13,246 nucleotides of DNA from the NCBI GenBank assembly GCA_031273405.1, contig JAISRW010000147.1, forward strand, positions 1-13,246. Reading direction: 5' to 3'. This document shows, one piece after another, positions 8,601 through 13,246 of the stretch (positions are counted from its first letter, which is position 1; every line of letters begins with the position of its first letter). Made by a program: the position numbers and the translations under genes. This stretch comes from Treponema sp. GTDB lineage: Bacteria > Spirochaetota > Spirochaetia > Treponematales > Breznakiellaceae. The notes under the pieces are model-generated. The model was given only the letters and a program-made list of their open reading frames with translations, made no database searches and had not been told where the DNA came from.

Positions 8601-8701
8601 TAAAGAAAAACAGAACCTACCAAAAGAAAAATAGCCGCCGCCAAGAGTCGGATCAGAGGCTTTGCGGGACAGCCACCGGCCGCTGAGCCCAGGAAAATCA
8701 T
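5621..8701 (-). CDS. Large exported TPR-repeat protein
   Basis: A 1026-residue protein with an N-terminal hydrophobic export or anchor segment (LIRLLAAAIFLLVGSVFLYG, about 16-35) and a helical remainder. TPR-like helix pairs are visible near residues 42-85 (KEYDEAIQILSEYMKTNP), ~160-185, ~320-355, ~640-690, ~720-750, ~790-830 and 920-1026 (AQLDEAILLNPTNNNA; LELQQGKYINAWTIV). TPR proteins are scaffolds, so a periplasmic or membrane-bound docking role is inferred. I chose the ATG at 8701 because AGGTG lies 9 nt upstream; an in-frame GTG at 8713 would add four residues and has no good ribosome site. The gene is first in the leftward operon and its TGA overlaps the ATG of the phosphatase gene, so the two are probably made in fixed ratio and may work together. 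The AGGC before the hydrophobic segment is misplaced for a lipobox. Confidence 0.9.
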   Translation of the reverse strand: MIFLGSAAGGCPAKPLIRLLAAAIFLLVGSVFLYGRGDRDEVLSWADSLMENKEYDEAIQILSEYMKTNPDKFKDAQRRLQRIIRIRERYNAIADELLDTLRDRPDDNERILELTEALNAIEPATNPTAQRFLRQVAALAVFNRNRSRLEAILANGRALLERGDYTGAMAAYAGGLDIYQEEYFSAGYGEEAERLAREGLENVFRELSNFSALEAPFNQAAGRLRDSVGGPYSEEIPQLYGDLARGIEDLTALRNKLREVAVAYNTQQKILQEENEDLGDRSFLAFAFRLIHRDEGMLGVLDRFWEDKVSPAEAAVADRADFFYGQAYAAADNREYSRALPLLENAAGYISISLDFINRRYAYKEKDDPPAAILFNERVLLEQTGDYLKYRAMGMAVSAIKDTEVLGQRVRGLSEEGFPALSLWREGLMGREDAEAAEQRLRNSFTDLGAELALVRTTLNDGNALIENSIENYRNIYEESGTEEETPLAFMNNAGGIIGAVDAFVREQIANSVLRRYTISNGDFEKELTAREGEFAEADALIQGIPQTPRDGIEYIAHYPSEGLIILTSLSRNLSANLAVGRELLSRYGSEDRETLNFSGMSSLYASAQAMFNRLDSLQARIGPLTAATEAQIFRADAFRNEGDLFFREAQAAADRDQLEIARERLDTAAARYQNSLALQESPSLRAAWDTQLVNLGTEIARRLNDVIIREVRTLVNNARDVYYEGNFDRAENFLVRAQNRWRITNSVENSEVAYWLNLVRGALSLYAGKTIPITAPLYAEMSQLLSEANRDFEEGLRMLNGGRRQAGLSRLSEVLQITREIRLIFPMNQEARLLELRTEQVTDPDAFERTFRDRINEAIAGTKPGLRSQESFATLQELALINPQYPNIDRIIRQARIDMGLIPPDPDPRAIARSSELTRLARSIIDAQNSVQYQIALAQLDEAILLNPTNNNAIIAKDILLTRTTGSGVIVLDSNSREEYDRAVLELQQGKYINAWTIVQRLLQNPRNRNSTLILDLQRRIESVL

Positions 8702-8819
8702 TACCCAATACACCTATTCATACTATACTTCTAAATATCGGAGAAACCTTAAATAGTCTGTAGATTATGGAAAAAGCCCCTTGGAAACTCTGGTATTTTG
8801 AAAGATTCGCTATTTTGAA

Positions 8820-8930
8820 GAAGAAAGCGAGCCCCACCGGTGGAGCTTTGGGAAGCAAAACTCCGAGACAATCGGCGCGGTCGATTGTCCCTCTTCCCGT
8901 CCGTGTTGTCCGTGCCGCCGGCGGTTAAAA
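8820..8930. repeat. Cluster of GC-rich inverted repeats in the divergent intergenic region
   Basis: CCACCGGTGG (near 8835), GACAATCG pairing with CGATTGTC around a 7-base loop (near 8868-8890), and CCGCCGGCGG (near 8917) lie within about 110 bp. They are upstream of the leftward operon and could be operator sites, remnants of repeat elements, or RNA hairpins; the sequence does not decide. Confidence 0.4.
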
Positions 8931-8940
8931 TTCTTTGTAA

Positions 8941-9113
8941 CTAGGAGTTTGTTGCGCTTTGCGCATAAACCAGTATAAATATTCATAAAATGAATATTTA
9001 TACCTTACAAACTCAGAAAGCATGCCCATTTATCGTGGTTTTCATGGCTTTTTTAACTAAAAAAGCCATGAAAACCTCCAAGAGCAATCGGACCGAAGGT
9101 CCGCGGCTGCTAG
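8941..9113 (+). repeat. Structured intergenic repeat, copy B
   Basis: This 173-bp unit begins CTAGGAGTTTGTTGCGCTT at 8941 and ends CTGCTAG at 9113, opposite in orientation to copy A. It carries a perfect 13-bp AT hairpin (8973-8985 with 8991-9003) that copy A lacks, the perfect 16-bp stem at 9039-9074 (loop AACT), and the palindrome CGGACCGAAGGTCCG near the end. From the CAAACTCA near 9007 to the end it aligns with copy A without gaps. It sits in the 636-bp region between the divergent TPR and UPF0164 genes. An open frame starting at 8990 spans the conserved half but I do not call it as a gene. Confidence 0.75.
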
Positions 9114-9115
9114 AG

Positions 9116-9145
9116 CTTTTCCCAAAACTGAAGTTTTGGGAAAGC
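9116..9145. repeat. Hairpin module with CCCAAAACT arms
   Basis: CCCAAAACT (9121-9129) pairs with AGTTTTGGG (9132-9140) around GA, and flanking GCTTT/AAAGC extends the stem apart from one bulged T. The same module in inverted orientation lies at 10701-10725 after the UPF0164 gene. In both places it abuts a CTGCTA end of the structured repeat. Confidence 0.6.
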
Positions 9146-9149
9146 CTCA

Positions 9150-9225
9150 CTACTCAGGTATATACGATTTTTCATATATTTTTCTTGTTCTCAAGTGCAT
9201 TTAACCCCGCGTTAGTCCTGAGTAG
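9150..9225. repeat. 9-bp inverted repeat enclosing AT-rich DNA
   Basis: CTACTCAGG at 9150-9158 is matched by CCTGAGTAG at 9217-9225. The 58 bp between are AT-rich and hold no gene. This is upstream of the UPF0164 gene and may be another small repeat unit; otherwise I see nothing definite in the rest of this intergenic stretch. Confidence 0.35.
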
Positions 9226-9321
9226 CTACAATTCTTTCGAATTCATCCATAGATATGGGATAATATAGGATACAGGCTGCCGGAAGCGGGAAGCCCTCAT
9301 AGTTTTTTATTAAATTCCGAT

Positions 9322-9328
9322 ATATATT
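9322..9328 (+). promoter_or_regulatory. Possible -10 box close to the UPF0164 start
   Basis: TATATAT-type sequence ends about 10 nt before the ATG at 9338, and no ribosome-binding site is seen between them. If this is the -10 box the transcript would be leaderless or nearly so. No clear -35 element is present, and AT-rich DNA gives such matches easily. Confidence 0.2.
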
Positions 9329-9337
9329 TATTGACAA

Positions 9338-10633
9338 ATGAGACACGGCCTCTTTTTTTTCGTTTTCTTGGTTTTCCTCCTCTCGGCTTTCCCGAGCGCC
9401 GGCGCTTTGGATTTTAGCGCCGGGGGCTATGGTTCCATTGCCGATTACCTTAATTCCATCTACGGACCCGATGAAAACGCCGGGCTTACCGCGTTTCCGG
9501 TGCTGAATGTCCCTATGGGGGGCCGTTCCGAAGGCATGGCCGGGGCTTTCGCGGCGGTGGCCGATGATATTTCTTTTATTGAGTACAACCCGGCGGGTTC
9601 GTCCATGCTGCCCCATACGGAACTGGCCCTTTTTCATAATAACTGGATTGCGGATACCAAGGTGGAAGGGGCTGTTTTTGCTTCCCGGATAAGGGACTTT
9701 GGTTTCGCTGCCGGGGCAAAATGGCTCTATACCCCCTTTACCGAATACAATATCTACGGCGACAGGGTTTCCAAGGGTTATTATTCCGAAGCTGTGGCGG
9801 CCCTGAATGCCTCCTACAATTTTTTGTCGGGCTACTATTTTTCGGGCATCTCCCTGGGAGCCAATCTGAAAGGGGCTTTCCGCTTTGTCCCGGATTATAC
9901 CGACGCCGACGACTTGGGCAATAATACCGGGACCATTATTTCAGGTTCCGGAAGATCCCAGTCCACCGCCATGGTCATGGCCGATATCGGGGCCTTGGTC
10001 CGTTTTGATTTCTTGAAACCCTATAGCGCCAGGGAGCAAAACACCTCCGTCGCCCTGGTGTTCCGTAACCTGGGGCCTCCGGCAATGGAAGATCCCCTGC
10101 CGGCTGTGGCTGTGGCGGCTTTTTCCTATAAGCCTCTGCGGCCCATCCTGATTTCCTTTGATTATTCTTTTCCGGTGAATCTCCGCGACATAAGTCTCTC
10201 CGAAAAACCTTACTGGGCCGCCGGTTTCTCCGCTTCGGTGACTAATTTCCTTTCCATGAGGTGCGGCCTCATGGGCAAGGCGGGAAATGTCCGCATCACC
10301 CTGGGAAGCGCCGTAAAACTGGAAAAAATATCCCTGGATATAAACTATACCCTAGATCTCCTGACCCAGATGCAGCCTCTGAACCGGGTAAGCCTGGGGG
10401 TCCGTTTGGATTTGGGGGACGGAGGAAGGCGCGCCCTAGCCGCCCGGGTAGACGAGCTCTATCTTGCCGGCCTCGAGGCCTATGCCCAGAGCGACTATGC
10501 CAAGGCCCGCCAGCACTGGGAAGACGCCCTAGCCCTGAATCCCAGGTTCGATCCCGCCCGGGAAGGCCTCAACATCCTTGACCGCAGCCAGAACGTCAAG
10601 GACAGAATCGACGAAATGCAGCGGCTGGACTAG
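9338..10633 (+). CDS. UPF0164 / FadL-like outer-membrane beta-barrel protein with C-terminal TPR
   Basis: A 431-residue exported protein: signal peptide about 1-23 (ending SAGA), an N-terminal motif GRSEGMAGAFAAVADD (62-77) followed by NPAG (84-87), and a long alternating-residue region to about 364 that fits a beta-barrel. This combination is typical of the UPF0164 family of treponemes, regarded as FadL-like transporters of hydrophobic substrates across the outer membrane. Residues about 370-412 (YLAGLEAYAQSDYAKARQHW) form a TPR unit after the barrel, presumably in the periplasm, where it could contact partners such as the divergent TPR protein (inference). The ATG at 9338 follows an in-frame TGA at 9332, so no earlier start exists. 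No Shine-Dalgarno is visible; the upstream sequence is AT-rich (TATATATTTATTGACAA). A T8 run lies in the signal-peptide codons. Confidence 0.9.
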   Translation: MRHGLFFFVFLVFLLSAFPSAGALDFSAGGYGSIADYLNSIYGPDENAGLTAFPVLNVPMGGRSEGMAGAFAAVADDISFIEYNPAGSSMLPHTELALFHNNWIADTKVEGAVFASRIRDFGFAAGAKWLYTPFTEYNIYGDRVSKGYYSEAVAALNASYNFLSGYYFSGISLGANLKGAFRFVPDYTDADDLGNNTGTIISGSGRSQSTAMVMADIGALVRFDFLKPYSAREQNTSVALVFRNLGPPAMEDPLPAVAVAAFSYKPLRPILISFDYSFPVNLRDISLSEKPYWAAGFSASVTNFLSMRCGLMGKAGNVRITLGSAVKLEKISLDINYTLDLLTQMQPLNRVSLGVRLDLGDGGRRALAARVDELYLAGLEAYAQSDYAKARQHWEDALALNPRFDPAREGLNILDRSQNVKDRIDEMQRLD

Positions 10634-10647
10634 TAGGCAGCCTGTGG

Positions 10648-10687
10648 GACTTGTAGGTTTTATGCGTGAAGCGCAACAAACTGCTAA
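10648..10687 (-). repeat. Structured repeat, copy C (internally deleted)
   Basis: ACTTGTAGGTTT (10649-10660) is identical to copy A at 403-414, and the following TTTATGCGTGAAGCGCAACAAACTGCTAA (10659-10687, split here as TTTATGCGTGAAGCG plus CAACAAACTGCTAA) matches copy A 533-561 at 26 of 29 positions. The ~120 bp that separate these parts in copy A are missing, as if deleted between T-runs. Orientation is the same as copy A. It begins 15 bp after the UPF0164 stop. Confidence 0.65.
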
Positions 10688-10689
10688 AT

Positions 10690-10725
10690 ACTGAAGTTTT
10701 CCCAAAACTTCAGTTTTGGGAAAGC
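10690..10725 (+). terminator. Two mutually exclusive hairpins after the UPF0164 gene
   Basis: ACTGAAGTTTT (10690-10700) pairs perfectly with AAAACTTCAGT (10704-10714) around CCC. Alternatively CCCAAAACT (10701-10709) pairs with AGTTTTGGG (10712-10720) around TC. The two share bases and cannot form together, as in attenuators. The position 57 nt past the UPF0164 stop suggests a transcript end, but no clean T-tract follows. Confidence 0.4.
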
Positions 10726-10776
10726 AACCTTAAATTTAAACTGTAGCGGCGATCTGTTGTCTGTCTCCTGACGCAC

Positions 10777-10862
10777 GTGATAAGTTATGAGGCAGGAGTG
10801 AAGAGCGTTGCCGGCTTTTCGCCTTCGCCCTTCACGTATCCCTGTCCCTCATCCCGTATCAC
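10777..10862. repeat. Long imperfect inverted repeat
   Basis: The left arm from GTGATA (10777) through ATGAGG, CAGG and GTGAAG is matched in reverse order on the right by CTTCAC, CCTG, CCTCAT and TATCAC (10862), with small insertions. The loop holds about 26 bp. It lies between the UPF0164 gene and the B-repeat gene, a 318-bp stretch in which I see no coding frame. It could be a further repeat element or part of a structured RNA. Confidence 0.45.
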
Positions 10863-10951
10863 TTACTAAACGGCGCCGTGTATCCTTATTGGCGGCGGGC
10901 TCCTTCTGACCCTTCTACCATCGTCTCCCTAACAGGTTCCTCAACCGACCG

Positions 10952-12109
10952 TTATCGGGTTGATTCGGCCGTACCACCAGGTTGTCCCCCCTCTTCACCG
11001 CCTTCTTGTTGTTTTTCTTCCGGATCGCCCGATTCACCTCCATTGTTTATTGGCTCAAATTTTTCCCAGGCAACAGAAGTGTTGTTTCCTTCTGTGAAAA
11101 ATACAAGAGCGGGTAATACAAGATCGGGGGTAGCTGTAGCTGAAAAAATATTATCGGGAGTTGTCTTAAACAACGCAACAAAATATTCACCATCCCTATC
11201 GGGCTGCCAATCTTTGTCTATGAAGGAGGGGCAGTTTGGAGATTCAAAGTCAAGAGCTTTTAGAGGAATTTCCACACTTTTACCGGAAACCGTACCCGTA
11301 CCCCAGGCAACCGCAACCTCAACCGGTCTATCAGGGCTTGTGGTAGCAGCAACCTGTTCAGGTCTATCAACGATTATTGTGGTAATAACAATCGTTACCG
11401 GTCCGGTATAGCCGCTTATCCCGGTAATGGTTAGGCTCTTGGGAGTTTCGCCGGCGCCGCTTGTAAAATCTTTTGCATCACCGTAAGCAAAAGTAGTTAC
11501 CGTGTTCACCTCAAGCCGAACATTTCTCCACCCCTTTACAAGGACTTCATTGGTTTCGCCTGTTACCATGAGGCCAATGTCATAATAACCGGCCGTACCA
11601 GTGTACTTTGCAGAACCTCCGATCTCATACATATATGTTTGAAACCACTGATTTTTGCCGGACCCGTCAATAGTGAGTGATACGCCGGTTTGTGCAGACC
11701 AACCGGCAATGACGTTTGTGCCATCAAGTTTCATCTCGTTAGCCTGACCCATGCCGATAACAATATGGTCGTATTTATCGTTAGCCGTTACGGACCCGGG
11801 AATTCCGGTAATCTTTATTTCAAATGTCCCGGTTTCGGTTACAGCGGGTTCAATCCATTTGGCGTAGAGCGTGACGTTTGCAGTTACGGTGTCGATCGTG
11901 AAATTCCACTGAGTAGTAAAATCCGCTTCTTTATACCAGCCGCCGAAGGTGTTATCGCCTTTTGTCATGGCTGCCGGTTGAGTTGCGTACCCGCCGGAGA
12001 CGACAGTTTGAACTGCCGGAACGGGACTTCCGCCGTCTGCTGCGAATGTTACGGTAACCATTTGACGCATAACGTTCCGGCTGTTTTCGAGATGTGCCGG
12101 ATTGCGCAT
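10952..12109 (-). CDS. Surface-protein-like gene with Listeria-Bacteroides (InlB B-type) repeat, apparently 5'-truncated
   Basis: A 385-residue product. Residues about 17-85 form one B-repeat (VTVTFAADGG ... GGWYKEADF ... VTLYAKW), a fold found in exported adhesin-like proteins. Two further beta-rich segments begin with similar motifs (IKITGIPG near 97 and LTITGISG near 226), and the C-terminus is a Glu/Gly/Gln-rich tail (PEEKQQEGGEEGGQ). Proteins with this repeat normally carry a signal peptide, but none is present: the frame upstream of ATG 12109 closes at a stop at 12149-12151 and the intervening codons are not hydrophobic. Only a weak AGG lies before the ATG. The gene looks cut off just ahead of its first domain, close to a divergent recombinase, so it may be a pseudogene or a silent cassette. 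The annotated start is uncertain; an internal ATG near 12070 has no ribosome site. Confidence 0.7.
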   Translation of the reverse strand: MRNPAHLENSRNVMRQMVTVTFAADGGSPVPAVQTVVSGGYATQPAAMTKGDNTFGGWYKEADFTTQWNFTIDTVTANVTLYAKWIEPAVTETGTFEIKITGIPGSVTANDKYDHIVIGMGQANEMKLDGTNVIAGWSAQTGVSLTIDGSGKNQWFQTYMYEIGGSAKYTGTAGYYDIGLMVTGETNEVLVKGWRNVRLEVNTVTTFAYGDAKDFTSGAGETPKSLTITGISGYTGPVTIVITTIIVDRPEQVAATTSPDRPVEVAVAWGTGTVSGKSVEIPLKALDFESPNCPSFIDKDWQPDRDGEYFVALFKTTPDNIFSATATPDLVLPALVFFTEGNNTSVAWEKFEPINNGGESGDPEEKQQEGGEEGGQPGGTAESTR

Positions 12110-12154
12110 TTTACCTATATTCAGAACGTGACAGGCGGTGTTATTTCTTTACCC

Positions 12155-12160
12155 TATAAT
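12155..12160 (+). promoter_or_regulatory. Candidate -10 box (TATAAT) for the recombinase gene
   Basis: A perfect TATAAT lies 88 bp upstream of the recombinase start. The best -35-like match, GTGACA at 12128-12133, is 21 bp away, which is too far for a standard sigma-70 promoter, so the call is weak. Confidence 0.25.
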
Positions 12161-12248
12161 GAATTAGCGTTGCTGGTTCAGCGGGTTTATACAACTACAA
12201 ATTTGCGGCATTGCGGCTGTGATTGCAATATCCGTAAAAGAGGTCTGT

Positions 12249-13246
12249 ATGAGGGTAAAGGATGTTTTTTCAGTGTTTCCACGGAAACTGCGCTCCGGTA
12301 AAGTGGTGTTCTACTACCAGTGTTATGATGTGAACGGCAACCGTTCTTCGGGATTATCTACCGGACAGGTGACCAAGACCGCCGCAAGGGCTTACTGTAT
12401 GCGGCTCTACCGGGATGGGAATTTGTTTCCCAACAAACAGCACGTTCCGACATTCGAAGAATACGCCGCCGATTGGTGGGATTGGAATACCTGCGAATAT
12501 CTCAAGAACCAGAAAGGGCGGAAGGATATTACCCAGGCTTACGCCGATAACTGCCGGAAGATGGTGAGGAACCAGATTCTCCCCTACTTCGGGAAAACAC
12601 GGCTGGACAAGATTACTTCCGAGGATATTAACAACTGGCTTTTGGGTTTCAGGGAACGGAAGATCATTAACGCTGACGGCAAAGAGGAAACCAAGAGTTA
12701 CAAGAATACCTATGCCAATACGGTATTCGGGACGTTATGGCTTATGCTCAATGAGGCGGTGAACCGGAAACTCATCAGCACGAACCCGGCGGCGGCGGTG
12801 AAGAAACTCAAGAATGACCGGAAGGCTATCGAGATTATCACCCCGGCGGAAGTCCGGTTGTTATTCCCCCGGCAGTGGGAGACGGTTTGGGGAGACGACC
12901 GGATTTCTTACCTGGGGAACAAGCTGGCGGCCTGCACGGGCATGAGGGCAAGCGAAATACTTGGATTGCGGGGAGAGAATATTTTCGATGAGTACATCCA
13001 CGTCTGCGCCCAGCATGACGAATACGGCTACCGGCCTACCAAGACCAAGGAAAAGCGGAACATACCGCTGGCTCCGGTGATCCTGAACGAACTGCGGCAG
13101 CTTGCGGCTGAAAACAACAACGGGTATGTTTTTTCGCTGGACGGCGGGGAGACGCCGGTATGCCGGAGGCTGATGTACAACAAGTTCCACCGGGCGTTGA
13201 AGAATATCGGCATAACGCAAGAGGAGATACGGCGGCGGGGGCTTTC
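12249..13246 (+). CDS. Tyrosine recombinase (phage-type integrase), N-terminal 332 residues; runs off the window
   Basis: The frame opens at ATG 12249, preceded by AAAAGAGG as ribosome site, and has no stop up to the right edge. Residues 1-65 fit an Arm-type N-terminal DNA-binding domain (KVVFYYQCYDVNGNRSSG, then TKTAARAYC). Residues about 68-175 fit the SAM-like core-binding domain (FEEYAADWW, YADNCRKMVRNQILPYFGK, LDKITSEDINNWL). The catalytic domain shows the box-I arginine in ACTGMRASEILGL (Arg233) and the beta-hairpin lysine in TKTKEKRNIPL (Lys265 or Lys267). The sequence ends at EEIRRRGLS, just where the HxxR motif is expected, so the remaining catalytic His/Arg and Tyr lie outside. The family catalyses site-specific integration and excision or inversion through a Tyr-DNA intermediate. 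It is divergent from the truncated B-repeat gene, 139 bp away, so a recombination site may lie between them. Confidence 0.88.
   Translation, partial: MRVKDVFSVFPRKLRSGKVVFYYQCYDVNGNRSSGLSTGQVTKTAARAYCMRLYRDGNLFPNKQHVPTFEEYAADWWDWNTCEYLKNQKGRKDITQAYADNCRKMVRNQILPYFGKTRLDKITSEDINNWLLGFRERKIINADGKEETKSYKNTYANTVFGTLWLMLNEAVNRKLISTNPAAAVKKLKNDRKAIEIITPAEVRLLFPRQWETVWGDDRISYLGNKLAACTGMRASEILGLRGENIFDEYIHVCAQHDEYGYRPTKTKEKRNIPLAPVILNELRQLAAENNNGYVFSLDGGETPVCRRLMYNKFHRALKNIGITQEEIRRRGL

Noticed and set aside
9331..9336. TTGACA as a -35 box
   Set aside because: It sits two bases before the ATG at 9338, so its -10 would fall inside the UPF0164 coding sequence with no downstream start that keeps the signal peptide.
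9212..9637. Minus-strand open frame overlapping the start of the UPF0164 gene
   Set aside because: Most of it is antisense to the UPF0164 signal peptide and conserved NPAG region, and it shows no family features.
11690..12301. Plus-strand frame opposite the B-repeat gene overlapping the recombinase start
   Set aside because: The B-repeat motif is on the minus strand and the recombinase is in another frame; the product resembles nothing.
12861..13220. Minus-strand frames inside the recombinase
   Set aside because: They are antisense to the box-I arginine region of a clear integrase domain.

Overview
The window looks like part of a chromosome of a moderately GC-rich spirochaete, most likely a Treponema (the termite-gut group is a guess). 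Four things point that way. There is a UPF0164/FadL-like outer-membrane protein with a C-terminal TPR. Divergent from it is a TPR protein translationally coupled to a very large SpoIIE/RsbU-type phosphatase with a beta-propeller-like ectodomain. There is a surface-protein fragment with a Listeria-Bacteroides (InlB B-type) repeat. The intergenic regions are rich in hairpin-forming repeats. From memory, unverified, a large rsbU-like gene also lies near UPF0164 genes in T. pallidum (around TP0854-TP0859).

Layout. Bases 1-600 are accessory DNA: the last codons of a probable transposase, a 152-bp MITE-like unit with perfect 12-bp terminal inverted repeats, a run of hairpins, and copy A of a structured repeat. 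Bases 601-8701 form a leftward operon. It runs from an exported 1026-residue TPR protein, through an ATGA overlap, to a 1534-residue three-helix membrane phosphatase, then a 127-residue amphipathic-helix protein. Bases 8702-9337 are a divergent intergenic region holding copy B of the repeat and several strong hairpins. The UPF0164 gene (9338-10633) reads rightward and is followed by an internally deleted copy C and two mutually exclusive hairpins. Bases 10952-12109 hold a leftward B-repeat gene with no signal peptide. A tyrosine recombinase starts at 12249 and runs off the right edge before its HxxR and Tyr motifs.

How it may fit together (inference): the TPR protein and the propeller ectodomain would act outside the cytoplasmic membrane and pass envelope state through HAMP to a cytoplasmic PPM/SpoIIE phosphatase, whose usual substrates are phosphorylated anti-sigma-factor antagonists. 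No anti-sigma or STAS partner is visible here. The phosphatase gene carries a C10 and a C9 tract and a T9 tract, so slippage could switch it. The right-hand part is probably the edge of an integrated element or a recombination-prone surface-protein locus.

The most unusual feature is the repeat family. Copies A and B share a 16-bp hairpin stem in which three base pairs changed and all three changes are compensated, while a 38-codon reading frame across the same stretch stays open without gaps.
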